A DNA stretch of 64,000 nt from Fratercula arctica (taxonomy: Eukaryota > Chordata > Aves > Charadriiformes > Alcidae): the NCBI GenBank assembly GCA_947846985.1, contig CANTUZ010000001.1, positions 185,588,455 to 185,652,454 of the forward strand. The letters run 5' to 3'. Position numbers and translations under genes: made by a program. This document shows positions 43,001 to 55,761 of this stretch, piece after piece; the stretch's first letter is position 1; each line of letters starts with the position of its first letter. The notes beneath the pieces are model-generated. The model was not told the origin of the DNA. It ran no database searches and saw only the letters and a list, made by a program, of their open reading frames with translations.

Positions 43001-45952
43001 CACTGAACCTCTCTGCCATAGCTGAAGGGCACGTGACAGTGCAGATACACAAAGGGACTGAAATTAAAACAAATTGAATCCTGCTTGTCAAACTATTAAT
43101 TATTTGACTTCCTGTGAAATACTATTGTTCTCTTGACATGACTTCTTACATGCAAAAAAGTATCTAGAGAGTGAAATCTCAGACTCACTGATACCAATAT
43201 AAATTTTGGCACTGACTCCATTTGGATTAAGATTTTAGCCATAACATGTAATGAACGGAGAAACATATAACCGTGGAAAATTGTGTTTTGTGACTTATCT
43301 AACTAGTGTTTGCGATTTAAGAATGAACTGAAGGACTGAAACAATAGAAAAGCTGAGACGGAAATAATAAAAAATTAAATATGGGACCAGATGTATCTGA
43401 AACTAGACGGTGTGTAAATGGCAGAAGTGTTGAGGTTATAGACTGGGTACAGGATTCTTGTGCAGTGTGATCACCTAGCCCCGATATCTGATGGGCAGCC
43501 AAACAGATCATTTTCTATTAAGCAGCTCCATGCACCAGGTGCAACCAACAATTGAGCTTGTGATCAACAATCAATGTATGGCATACGGGGTCATGACCGT
43601 GAGAGGCTGTGGTGGTGTACTGAAGCTGATGTAGTGTCATCCGCTGGAACACACCGTGACATAAATCATAGGAGAAGACATGTCCCAGAAGTCATCTTGT
43701 GCCACGGTTCTTCCTGCTATGCTGCCCCACGCATGGCCCCAGGTGCACACCAGTGTGAATGAGCGTGCTGCTTGTGTGTTGGGTGTGTGTCGTTTCTCAC
43801 CCACTGAAAGAAAAATCTAAGAGCCTGATATCTTCCTCGGACTGTTACAACTGTTAGCTTTCCAGCATCCTGTCTTCACAGACCTCTGACTCCCTGACGC
43901 AACTTTCCATGCTAAAGAAATGAGGGACCTTCAGCATCCGAAAGCATTCCAGCATTGATTCCGCTGGAGTTTATTTTTTGCTTTGAAACAGTTCATCAAA
44001 GTTTTAGCCAAGATAAAAGGCTATACATGAGCATCTCTGACCAACTTCTGTTTCACACTTACGTTTGAGTCTATGTTAACTTGTAAGAAAGAAGTAGATT
44101 AATAAAAACATCAGTACCTCCTCTAATAAAGTTACAGTGGTGAAATTTTCTGAAAAAGTTGACTGACTTTGGTTTCTTTTATTTCATGACATAAAAACAG
44201 AAAAATCCTTATGATAGAAGAATGGCTTGACTTCCATATGAAGAGTATTTAGCTCACTCAGGTGCAATTAAGTGACTATCACATCTCACCAGGAGCGAAT
44301 ATGGCCAAAGTCTGTTCCAAGATAAAACATGAGTGGCTAATTTCATTCCCCTGAGTTTTACCCTACGGTAACTGCTGTGCTGAGGAAAATAGCGCTGCAA
44401 GTTTAGTTTCTGTGTTAACTTCAAAAGTCAAACTGGGTGCAGAAGAGCTCTATGTTGCTGTGCTACGAATTGTCTGTTGCATCTTTCTCTTCCTGTGCTC
44501 AGTGCTCTAATTCTTCTCTACCCACTCTCATATCAAGATACAGATTAGAGGGGGAAAACCTCTTTTGTACTTTGTAGTTTTGTAGAATTAACATTTTTGT
44601 GGATGCAGTTCTTTCTGATTTAACATCTATTATAAAATTGTGGCTGATTTCTTACAGTTTTCCAATCAAAGCAGCTATGTGTGTGTGTGAGAGAGACAGC
44701 ATGCATTACTAGCATTGCATGTTACATGTGTGTATAAATGGAATGACTTAGTCTTAACCATGACACTCTGGTTCCTTTGTAGGAGGCGTGCTGTGAAAGG
44801 TAGGAGCCCACGACTTGGGCTGCTCTCCAGCCCCCAAGGACGCTCTTCACTCCATGGGTATGTGCGTGACTTCAGTGGAACTAATGCCATTACCTTAAGG
44901 AAAATATGGACCGGTGTGAGAATGATTCAAGAATCATGATTACTGTGTGCCTCTTACCAAGGCAGGAACTTGTATGTAATTATAGACCGCATAATTCTAC
45001 TATGGTTCATCTAAACATACTGGCAAAGCATTCATGAGAATGGTCCTTTGGAAGAATCATGCGAGCGTTGCATGGTGAGTAGTTCTGCAATGGTCCCCCC
45101 AAGCCCTCAGGTCATTTGCTTTAACTACTTTGGAGGCTATCTGGGAGCTGCTCCAAATCGGAAGATTGCAAAGATGAAGATTAAACTGAGATTTTCTGAG
45201 AAAATAAAAAAAAGGAATTAGCATAGGGAATTTGGGATGACTCCTGTTCAACATTTAAACATTGAGAAAATGGGTTTCTAGACAGTGAAGGACAACAATT
45301 ATTTTTGTTAATGACAAAGGCATAATGCCAGCAGTAATACACTATTTGGTTTTCTCGTGGTTCATCTTAAACTGGAAGTCAGTGATAAAAATTGGAACCA
45401 TGCTAAAACAGACAGTTGATGAAACCAATGTTTTAGATTATAAATGCTTAGGAATTAGATATTAGAGTGCTGAATATTTATTACTACTGGTGCTGATGCA
45501 GAATGCTTATTTTTCCTTTTGTGTGCCAGAACAAAAATAGACAACCATCTTCAAAGAATGCATCTTCTCCTGTGTTTTATACCTCCAGGGATTAAAACCA
45601 TGGTCCCCAGGTGGACAGACTGGTCTTCTGTAGAGGCATGTGATTGACGTTCTGCCCTTTTCACAGCACTACCTCTGTAAGATAAGACTTGTGCATTGAT
45701 CTTTTTACTTACTTAGATCTTTTCCAAAATTTATGTATGCTATAAACAAGCAAAGACATTCCATGCAGTATGTTGGAATTGAAATGATTTTGCATCTTTA
45801 TGCTTGTCAACACTGAATCGAGAATTATGACTTGGCTAACTCACATATTTGTTTTGTGGCATTTTATTTGTATACGCTTACCTTCTGAAGAAGAGGTAAT
45901 TCTGTCAGGAATGGAAGTCTCCCTACTTGGAAATTTTAATGGAACAGAAGGC
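40068..45952. other. Intergenic or intronic, no gene supported
   Basis: About 5.9 kb. Includes a T-run with TG head at 41871-41900 and a TG/AG dinucleotide stretch at 44679-44698. Short open frames lack family features. Confidence 0.6.
41871..41900. repeat. TG then poly-T low-complexity run
   Basis: gtgtgtgt followed by about 21 T residues. Confidence 0.9.
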
Positions 45953-46191
45953 AAGAGAGGGGAGAGGAGAGGGGAGGAGAGGAGAGGAGAGGGGAGGAGA
46001 GGGGAGGAGAGGAGAGGAGAGGAGAGGAGAGGAGAGGAGAGGAGAGGAGAGGAGAGGAGAGGAGAGGAGAGGAGAGGAGAGGAGAGGAGAGGAGAGGAGA
46101 GGAGAGGAGAGGAGAGGAGAGGGGAGGGGAGGGGAGGGGAGGGGAGGGGAGAGGGGAGGGGAGAGGGGAGGGGAGGGGAGGAGGGGAGAGG
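45953..46191. repeat. GGAGA pentamer array (polypurine tract)
   Basis: About 239 bases of near-perfect (GGAGA)n, with the right third drifting to GGGGA. It is purine-only on the plus strand. The 113-168 codon frames over it on both strands (Gly-Glu-Arg and Leu-Ser-Pro repeats) are artefacts of the array. Confidence 0.98.
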
Positions 46192-49100
46192 AAAATGGGC
46201 AATCTGAGTTCCAAAAGAAAATTGCTGTGCATCATTGCAGAATGCTTTCCAATGCTTTGGAAAGTTAAGAGCTTTTTGCAATTCAACATTATGGAATTCT
46301 ATGAGTTTGAAATTTGGCATATGGTTTGCCAGTCTTACACTCTTCAAGAAGAGAAAAAAATCTCCAATACTAGAAATTGACCTGAAAGGAAAGAGGCATA
46401 GTATTAATGCAGTGGGAGATAATTGCTATCCTGACATTTCTTAATGACTTTTTGACTGGAATGCAACGCCAACATGTATGTTTGATTTCCTAGCTGTCTA
46501 ATCAATAGTTTTCTAAATTTTCTTCTAGTTTCATCAAGTAGCTGGGCTGCACTATTTTCAGACTCTAGTAGCCACTTCAGTATGTGTGGCTGAAGCAGTT
46601 AGTCTTCCGTTTTTTATTAGAGAAGATATCCAGTACTGAAAGCGAGTGGTTAATGTTTTCTTCATAAGACATGATATAAAATTATACTAATGTTGCTGTT
46701 AATCATTTTACCTGTTGCCTGGTTTTGACTGGGACAGAGCTGGCAAACAGATGGATGCAGTTCAGTACTCTAGACTGAGGCAATGGTGAGGTGAGGAAAC
46801 CTGCTGAAAGGCATGGAAAATAATACCTCTGCACTCCAAAGATACGTAACTGCCAGCTGTGATTAAAGTTTGAATTTATGGGGAATTGCATATTGCTTGC
46901 TGCTCTTAGCTGAGCATGGCAGGATTTTTCTGTTTCTGTTGGCCAGTAAGATAGGAATGTTTGTTTTGGAGGAGGACGTTGGTGCTGAACTCTGAAATTA
47001 GATACTGGTACGTGACGTGTTGTTGACTGTGTTGTCTTGAAAAAGAAAGTGATGCTGTGGAGAAATGAGCAGCCTACTTTTTTCCAAGAGCATACAACAA
47101 AAGTACTTCACAATGCATAACGTCCATTTACTTCCGTGCACAGTTTGAGACATCGGCTTTGATCTAAAATATTCCTGAGCCAGCCTGGGACTTTCCTCTG
47201 TGTCCTCGTGCAACTACTGGAATGGCTGGGACAGTGAGAGCACCACAAGTGTAACTGTAGTTGTTTGAAAACCCAAAGAGCTGCCAGCTGAGAGGTTTCT
47301 GCAAAGGGCTCTCAAATTTGCAATCTGATTCTTTCCCTCATTAATAGGGGCCCATTTAGGGGAGCAAAATACCAACATCCAGTGACAATTATTGGTGGAG
47401 AGAAAGGTCTATTAGTCCAGCACTAGGCTTTTGCTGCTTGTCAATGGGATAAGGGATAACTGTTTTCCCTGTCCTTTTATGTGATTCCTTTGTTATAAGA
47501 CAAGGGAGCCTAGAACCTACAACAGTACCTCTAACATCCTCTGATTCTGAGAAAAGAAAGTATGTTCAGAGCAGCTGTGTGGAAACACAAGGTCTCTGGA
47601 CAGATGGCTTTTCCCTCTGGCAGCATTTCCAATCCAAGGTCTGTGTGAATAATGGCAATCTAAAAACTCTTCTGTCATTTTTTTACAAAGAAAGCGAAGA
47701 AATTAAAATTTTATTGTGTGTTGGAGGAGAGCTGGAGAGCATTTTCCCTGCTCTTGCAGCTATAATCCATACAGAAAACAGGCTAGGCATCATGTTCAGC
47801 ACACCCCAGACCAGACTTCTGTAAATCAGTGGTACATGCTATGCAAATCTATTTTCAAAGCTGACAAGGAAGCATACCAAATCACATCGTGTAGGGGTGC
47901 AAGGTGTTTATATTTTTTAAAGCAAAAGCATATAATGCCTAATATCGGATTGTGCAGTACCACATCTCTCAAAATGATGTAGGTACTATTTTCCAATTTT
48001 TTTAATTAACTCTCTACTCTCACTGCTATGAATTGTAATTTTTTCAGTCCATTTTATACCCCAGAACCAGTATTCAATTGATTAAGATTTAATAGGAGAA
48101 CATGCTGATCCATCAAAAGGAACACAAGGCCCTATTATGCTGTTTTTCAGGCAGAATATGAATTAGTTTGATTTTTTTTTTTCCTGGTAGATTCTATGTT
48201 CTCTGGGTTCTGTGTCTGAAGCCTGATTATCTTAATTCTTCTGGGGAAGGAAAAGGGAGGACGCTGCACACAGCCAGTGAGAGATGCTCAAATTTTAGCT
48301 GAACTGTAGGATCAACTGTAGGACTTAAAATATTTGGTCTTGTAAGTAAAAGCATTCTCTAATTGTTAGAATGATTTTGTAACTTTAAAAAATAACTTAC
48401 ATAATAACTCCTGGTTTCATAAACTTATGCTTGTTTTTTGTGGTAAACATTTTTATGACTATGTCTTCGGAGCACAAAGTGCTAGATCAGATAGAGAACT
48501 TGGGGGCTGGAAGGGAGGAAGAATTTAGGCACCTAAGGACAAGATTGTGTTTCTGGGAGAGGATGCCTGCCCTTGGGACTGCTGCGTGCCTGCAGAGGTC
48601 ATCAGCACTGCCCAGGGGCCGTAGCTCTCTGCTTGACTCCAGCCTCAGCACAACCTGAACCCAGAAACTAAGCTCTCCTCTGCCTCTGTTCCCAAGAGAG
48701 GCCGATTCCAGAAGGCTTTGTAATAAAGCACTTAATGCACATGAAGGTGAGAATTACTGCATTTTGAAGTACAGGTGATGTGTGTTTAGCAGCTGAGACC
48801 CATTCCCTGTCTCCCTCCAAGCTGAGACAAGAGAGACAACTTTATCTCCCATCTCCAAAAAAAGTGCAGCCACCTGCAGGCTGTTGCGTGTGGCTACTTC
48901 CATTTTGTTCATTGAAACACGGCTGTCGTTCAGAGAAGAATTCAAAACTCCCCAAGAGATCAAGCAAGTGTAACTGCAGGAAAGGCTCTCAAGTTAAGGG
49001 ACCCTCTCCAGACCGTCTATAGAGAGATGATATTCCAAATTCTTTGTCTCTGCACCTAGGGTTCTTTGCTTATATCCGATTATTATGTAATATGAAACAC

Positions 49101-52100
49101 ATAAAAGCTTTAGCTGCAGTGAGCACAGACATGAGCTCCCCTTCCAAAATGGCTTTGCTAACCACCAGTTAGAGAGCCAAGCTGATCGCATCTCCTCCAG
49201 TTCTGGTTTCATGAATTTGCCGCGCATTTACACTGGTTCAAGAGGGGTGACGGATGGTGAAAAGAGCACTTCTACCGCTTCCCTTGTGACCTGCTGGAGA
49301 CATAGGCTTTACTGCCCATATCCTCTTTCTGACTTTACCTGAAATCCCACCAGAGAATTTTAAACAAAAATATACTCACAGATTCATCAACCGTCAGGAA
49401 TTTAGAATTGGAACAGTTCTCGTTTATAGAAGGTAACTGATATTTTCCCCTAAATTTCTGTTCTTGGGAAAAAAAAATCTAATGTTCCTTCCCCTTACTT
49501 GGAAATGAGAGTTTTGAATACTCATTCCATTCAAGCCGTGTCTTTGCTTAGGTACTGGGAGCACTGATCACAGAATATTGCAAAAAGCATAAAACATTTG
49601 GACTTGCCTGTTTCCCTTTGTTCTCTGGGGGAATAACATGAATGGAGTACAGAAAGGATAATTCAAAGAACGTAGCAATAGGTTTTTTTCAGTATCCTGA
49701 AGTATAGTTCAGGTCTCAGAGCCTCTGTTAACCATGCTATAACTTTTTTTTTTTTTAAACTTAATCACCTCTTCAGTCACAGGGACATAAAATGGACTGT
49801 CATTACTGGCTACCATTTTTGCTCCAAGGCAGATTGCTTCCATGTTTTACAGCAACCTGTTTCCGTGCTCTCAAGATCTACATTACAATTTGGGGGAAGG
49901 TGACTCTCCTACAGATCCTGTCTTTGGTATAGGCAAAAGGATTTTAATCTTTAAAGGCAGCTGCTGTACACAACTGCTCACTTTTTATTAACTCTATTTG
50001 AACTACCTCTTTTGTGGGTAATTCTAGCACCTATGAAAAGGAAAATTACAGCTAAGATGAAGGTTATTTTTCATACAATAGCATTTTGTTACAAGTTAGA
50101 CTTTCATGTATTCTACAGCATGAATTTGAAAGGACTTGTATTTTGCCATCTCAGTGGTATTATTCTGAACCTAGATGGGCTAATAGTTTCAAACTGGTTT
50201 GTTGTGTACTAAGGTCGCTAGTCTGGCCAACTGAAGAAAATGTGATTTTTCATGTGCTCATGATTAAGGCCTGCGAGGTTAGGCACTGTGATTTGTAAGC
50301 TGGAGATGCTGGTCTTCTCTTCTGCTCTGAATAGGGCCTGATGGAGAGGGTACTATTTTAGCAAATGGAAGATGTGGTCTGAACCTTTTCATGCTCAAAA
50401 GGGTTTTCCATATTGGTCTCCCACATGCTACAGGCCTGCTTTCACGAACAAATATCTCTCACTGTGAGATAAAAAAAATAATTATAAGCCCTGCTCTGTT
50501 CTTGGTAATAGCATTTGTAAGTGCCAGCTCTTCGGAGAATGCTTTAGCCTCTGCTTCCTATATGGATGAAAGCTAGTTCAGGAACAAAAACTCTGCAAAG
50601 GTAATAGGATTTTGGATTTCCTAATCTGCATTTAGTCTTTCCTGTTAGCGTTAGATGCTCTGCTGCTTCCAGGGTGGTATTACAGAACAGCTAAACTGAA
50701 CCAGATGCTGCAAATCCCAGACAGCTCTGTTTTCCCACCTCTGCTCCCTTCTTTAATCCCTGTACTCCAGTTGTCTCTCTTGTGTTGGCACCGGTGCATA
50801 CATGGTCCTGCAGGAAAATGGGTCAGATCTTCTGGCAAGCCAGCTCTGCCTTACCATGGTGTCAGATAAATGCCAGCTTTGGGGCAAGTGATAGGCTTGA
50901 CTGCCCAGACTGGGAAAGACAGTGGGACCGCCTCTTTTGGCAGCAGATAGACATTAGATGCCTTAGATGTAGTCCCACACTGCCCTTTTTTGCATATGGG
51001 GTTTTGAATTACGTTGCTGCCATGCCAAACTCTAATTTTAACTATCCAGTTACTAGAGGCAACTGCACGGGTCATATACTTAATGAGAAAGAGCAGAGCC
51101 TTTTGCATTATCCAGATAACAGGGCAGTTATCTGTGAACAGTCACTGACACTCCTGGATGTGTCGTAGTCTCTGCAGTAGCTCTGATACGCCCAGGCTAC
51201 AGCACATTTGCAGAGATTAAATATGTACGAGGGCAAGAGGCCCAACTCATTCATGACTTGGCAGAACTAATGAATGTGTGAACAGTGAATGAATAGCAAT
51301 CATTTCTCTGATATGACTGGTTTGTTGTTTTTTCTAATCTGTCAGCTCTTTGTCATAGGGGTGTGCAGCTGCACTTGGGAAACCCACGGCAGCCTGATGC
51401 TTAAGCATACAACACTTCAGTGAAGCAGGAGAAAATAAGTTAGAAAGAAAAATGGAAAAATGGTATTTCTTTGTATCCTTCTAACCTCTTGGCATCCTCA
51501 CTGTAGAGAAATTTTGAGCTTTTTACTCCTTTTTAGAATAAAATAAAGAGAATATTTTTGAGGTATTTATGATTAAGCAAGTGCAGCCCACTGTAACGAT
51601 GTAAAATAAACTTTTAAGTATAGTCTATATCATGTAAATTATCCAGTCATTTAAATTATCTGTTATGGGTCTTCATGCTAAGATGTGCTCTTTATTTTTT
51701 TTAAATGAAAGCCAGATGCCAGGAATCACAAAACTGCATGGCTAACACTGAACAACTGTCTTTTCCAAGAAATAGAGCCATGCCCATAAATAGAATTAAC
51801 TTGTAAAACTGGTTTGGGAAGAAAATAAATCCTGCTATGAAAAGAGTGGGATAAATGTCATATCTGTTTAATTAATGTGATTTACCTGATTTCTTCCTAA
51901 GGCCAACCGATCAACATGTGCATGACATTCTTTGTATGACAATCATTACTCTTGTGCTGTTCTTTCATTTTAATTAAGACAGGGCAGTGCCAAACTGAAA
52001 CCGGCACAGATCACGGCAATGCTCATGGCTGTTCAGAAGGACAACCTTATTCAAGACCAATTTTTAAACCCAATTTCAGAAGGCAGCCACATGGGAGGAA

Positions 52101-53082
52101 AGAACTCTGATTTTCTCCAATACCAGCCAATATCAACCAACACCAGCCACAGGGAAATTAACATGCTCACACCTTCTGCCTGATATTGCTGTCGTGCCGC
52201 TCGTTAATCTCCTACCTTAGGTCGAGGGTTACTCCCTTGGTGGTCGCTTCTACCACCGATCTCTGAAGGTCTCACAAAAACCTACAGGCATTGGCCACGA
52301 GTCTGGATATGTTGAAAAAACGACAGTATTTTACAAAGGCAGTATCACAAATACCTTTTTACATCAAGTACCATTTTTAGAATTATTAAATGGCAGTAGA
52401 TAACTTTTAAAGACTAGAACATTTATGATATTTTCAGTTACAGGAGTAAATGATTGACATGTTTGTTGATTCAATGTCCAGAATGGACTAACTTTATTTT
52501 AACATTTTATTTCAGTATTACAGTAGTAATAATATTTTCATTTATTATAACACGAGTATTAAAGCATAAAAAGTAACAGGTAAAGAAGATTGCTTAAAAT
52601 TTTCTATTTCTGCTTCACATAACAAGAGATAAACAGATACAAAGATAGAGGACAAGTTGGAGACCGGAGCTCCTTGCTTCAGCCCCGGTACCATGTGCTT
52701 GCATGAAAACTGCGGCTTTTTCCATATAAAATCTGGAAGCTCCTCTCTGTGATATTCCCCAAATGCTCCCCTCCTCAGAAACAAATGAAAAAAAAACAAC
52801 CAATAACTTTAAAGTGATCTCCGAGGACTCCAAAACCCACGAGGTGGAAGAAAATCTTGACTGCATTGTCAAGTCTGGCAGTGTTAAACTACACGTTGTT
52901 GGAGGAGGGAAGCTGGCTTGTGATTCTGGAGTCTGAATGGAAAAGTACCGAGCAAGTGGTATTTTGCAAATACCTGTGTCCTGGAGAGCTGCTAGGAAAT
53001 TTGGGAGGACATGTGGTAGGGTCAGCAGGAGAAAAGGAGGACAAATTCGGTCTGACTGGTGAATGTCAGTTCAGGCGATACA
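46192..53082. other. Intergenic or intronic, no gene supported
   Basis: About 6.9 kb without recognised repeat or coding exon. The 140-codon plus-strand frame at 52857-53279 has no domain or signal peptide; length alone is within chance for this amount of DNA. Confidence 0.55.
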
Positions 53083-53127
53083 GCCAGCGCCGCTGGCAAT
53101 GTTATTGCCCCCAAAGTTGGTATAAAT
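53083..53127 (+). promoter_or_regulatory. Candidate TATA promoter upstream of the microprotein exon
   Basis: GCCAGCG-C-CGCTGGC, a 15-base palindrome with one central base (53083-53097), is followed by tgcccccaaag and TATAAATGGGC at 53121-53131. A second TATAAATTTAAA follows near 53181. A start site near 53150 would leave about 235 bases of leader before the ATG at 53385. The leader would contain an upstream ATG at 53198 with a 27-codon frame. Weak sequence evidence, strengthened only by position. Confidence 0.25.
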
Positions 53128-53384
53128 GGGCAGAAAACGCCTCCTGTGTGCAACAGATAATTCTTACAAAAGACCTGGCTATAAATTTAAAAAGCATGAA
53201 GACTCATTTTCATATTACTTCTCAGATTTCCCTCCAAGCCTTCACCTTTCTTCTTCCCACATCTTTTAAAAGGCGTTAACATCTGGTTGCATTGCAGTCA
53301 ACAGCAAAGCTCCAGCTACCGGTCTGCCTGTTCATGAGGTAATTAGTTGTATTTATTATTTTTATTTTGCTGTAAGTTTAAAGC

Positions 53385-55603
53385 ATGGAACATTCTGAGC
53401 TCCTGCTGCTGCTGCGGTTCCTGCCAGTAAGTCTTGCAATTGCTACAGTGTCTGTGCTTGCGGGGATTTTTGGCTTTTTTTGGATCTTTTACCAAATCTT
53501 CAGGTAACCTGTCCTGCATTTATCTGGATTTTCTAGATTCCTCCTTCCAGAGTAGACGCTTAAATGAAATACTTTGTGCTGAACAACCCGATGTTTTCTG
53601 ATTAAACTTCTTTTTGGTAATACAATTTCTGATCAGCTGCGCTTCTACTTATTTCCCAGGTGCCAAAATTTAACTACAACAATTCCCCTATTTACCTAAG
53701 CAGTTCAATTTGCAGCTTATGTGTGATTTGATGTTGGAATTCAAAATGCTGATTTTATTTTTATTTTTTTTTTACAAGCCTGAAATAAATAATTTTTTGT
53801 GGCTTAGCATTGTGATAAGTTTGCAGTGTTAGAAATTAATATTAGCCAGATTTATGAAACATCTCCTTTCTTATTAGAAGGAAATAATAATATAGTTCTC
53901 GCCTCAGCAGCAAGTTTCATTGTTCTAGTGAATGGTTAGACCTTCAGCTGCTCTGAAGCGGCGTATTTCCATTTAGTCCTGTAGAGCAGACTGCTTTACA
54001 GAAGGTAAGAGCCTGTCCTGAGACAGACACTACCTAAGAGTACCTTAGAGAAGGCATTTGAAGTAGACAGATGCTTGGATACAATAGAACGGCTGCACAA
54101 GAAAAAGAGTAAAAGTAGTTTTCATTAGGGTAAAGCGAACTCAAGGAAGACTAAAACTGCAAAATCTCATTTGTGACTCTGATCATTTAGCTGTAGCCTC
54201 GCAAAAATGGAATCACTGTAAAGAGGCTTTGGATGAACTCGCTAAAGCAATAGAAGTTTCATCTGTCCCTAAGGAACAACCGCCGTGGGATTTATGGTGT
54301 GTATGCTGCACAATCGCCCGCTCTTTGGGATGGAGAAGAATATCCTAGGTTTAGCGAGCGGCTACATTTTCGATCAGAGAATATATTGGAATAGTGTTTT
54401 TTAATATTTGTTGTCCTCTTTTAGTCTTGTAGTTTTTTACTACACTAAATTTATCCCAAAGTGATTGACAGCTGCATCTTAGAATATAGCTACAGTGCAG
54501 CAAAATTAGATCAGTGCCTATAATAAACAATACTGCATTTAGAGGCTCAGATCAGATTGAGCTACAAGTAATCCATCTTCTGAACATATTAGGTTACCTT
54601 ATGCTTGTACATTGCATTAAGCATATTAAAAATTGACTTGTGAGATTTTTTAAAATAAAATGAGATATTTTAGTAGGTAATGGAAAAGAGAGGCTCAAGT
54701 TCCCTGGTTTTCTACCCACATAACCCTTATCATTAGATTTTATCCTTAATAGTCAGTGTTTCTGAAATCATGGGTTGCTTCTGTATCCCTGCAATATACT
54801 TGGAATCTTTAAAATGGTGCAGTTATGAAATTCTGTCTGCCGCTAATTTTAGACTGATCTTACAAGAACTCTTAAAAATGTTGTGCATTTCCAGCATTTG
54901 GTGTGCTCGACACTTTCTGGGATTGAATCTTTTCAGTGAAATAAAGTTTTTCCTACTTTTTGTGATCAGTCTACTATTGTCAGTAACGTAATACTACACA
55001 TGTGGAAATGGATTCCTGCTTGTGCTTTCATTTCCATAATTTATCTGTGATGCATTTGCAGTTATTGGTTAAACACACTTGAAATGGTAGGTTTGCACTG
55101 GCTTTGCAGTTCTTCTGTAATCTTATTATCTTCTCTTTTTTTTCTATTTTTTTTTCCCCTGCAAGGGTGTAAATTGATTTATATGAGCATGCTGTTAATA
55201 TTATAACTCCTTGTCTAGCCCCTTGGGTTCTAATGTTTTTTAAACACAGTACAATTATGGGAAACATTATATTGGAATGACAACATAAATCATCCCCATA
55301 GGAGTCTGAGCAGTCTGGGGAGTAATCGTGTAGAGCCCTGCTGAGGTAAATAAGAACAGTAACTTGAAATAAATAAAAGACCAGTGGTGCTAATGTGGAT
55401 GTCTCAAGAATATCATTAAGTTTGTAATGACAGTGTTTACTTGGTGTAATGATACTGGATGTAGCGTAATGTTGCTGCTTAAATCATAACTTTATAGTTC
55501 ATGATCCCGTCTCTTTTTCTTCAGAGAGTATGTCAGGTTGGCTGTGTTTCCGCGTCTATCCTCCAAACACCAGCACTTTGTCGAAGAGCGTATGCACATG
55601 TGA
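53385..55603 (+). CDS. Putative 65-residue single-pass membrane microprotein (two exons)
   Basis: Exon 1 is 53385-53503: ATG in strong Kozak context (A at -3, G at +4), 39 codons plus AG, then donor CAG|GTAACC. Exon 2 is 55525-55603: acceptor ctctttttcttcag, A completes an Arg codon, 25 codons, TGA. The N-terminus is MEHSELLLLLRFLPVSLAIA, and residues about 14-39 form one long hydrophobic helix (VSLAIATVSVLAGIFGFFWI). The second exon is short and basic (REYVRLAVFPRLSSKHQHF), as expected for a cytosolic juxtamembrane tail. An AATAAA at 55756-55761 could end the transcript. I do not recognise the protein. Caveats: an internal donor-like CCA|GTAAGT at 53426 and a competing in-phase acceptor at 54130 allow other splice models, and two-exon joins in phase occur by chance. 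Confidence 0.35.
54060..54145 (+). repeat. Short dispersed duplicate, copy 1
   Basis: 86 bases from gaagtagacagatgcttgga to gggtaaagcgaactcaag. It matches 59081-59160 with about nine substitutions, all transitions by my reading, and about 6 bases of indels. Flanks do not align clearly. Family unknown. Confidence 0.8.
54088..54348 (+). other. 86-codon open frame with TPR-like helix pattern, possible exon or relic
   Basis: Open from after TAG at 54085 to TAG at 54346-54348, with no ATG that would list it as an ORF. The middle reads KWNHCKEALDELAKAIEV, an Ala/Leu amphipathic pattern like the second helix of a tetratricopeptide repeat, followed by PKEQPPWDLW. A possible acceptor (agttttcattag) at 54130 would join it in phase (AG|G) to the exon ending at 53503. 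It overlaps repeat copy 1. One motif is not enough to assign a TPR protein. Confidence 0.2.
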
Positions 55604-55755
55604 AACGTGGTAAGATTCTCTAGAACTTTGGTTAAATTTAGTCAACAAATATTGAAAATCCAGGTACAAAAAATATGCTTATGGAGATGATTTTTTTTCT
55701 TTGCTTCCTGTTTCTTACCATAGTCAGAGTGTTAAAAAGAGTAGGGAAATCGGGT

Positions 55756-55761
55756 AATAAA
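55756..55761 (+). terminator. Candidate polyadenylation signal after the putative microprotein
   Basis: AATAAA about 150 bases after the TGA at 55601-55603. Only meaningful if the microprotein gene is real. Confidence 0.25.

Larger units (their letters stand above)
53504..55524 (+). other. Intron of the putative microprotein gene
   Basis: A 2021-base GT-AG interval under the two-exon model. It contains a 28-base exon-like segment (ccatttag|TCCTGTAGAG...CAGAAG|GTAAGA, 53976-54003), also in phase with exon 1, the first copy of the 80-86 bp repeat, and the open frame at 54088-54348. Confidence 0.3.

Noticed and set aside
45800..46347. Open frames of 113-168 codons on both strands
   Set aside because: They are readings of the GGAGA array (Gly-Glu-Arg and Leu-Ser-Pro repeats), not proteins.
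52857..53279. 140-codon plus-strand frame upstream of the microprotein exon
   Set aside because: Length is compatible with chance in 64 kb. No signal peptide, domain or splice structure, and it covers the candidate TATA elements.
55525..55612. Alternative phase-0 reading of the second microprotein exon, open to the GTAAGA at 55613
   Set aside because: The phase does not follow from the exon ending at 53503, and no upstream phase-0 exon was found apart from a 28-base segment; kept only as a lesser alternative.
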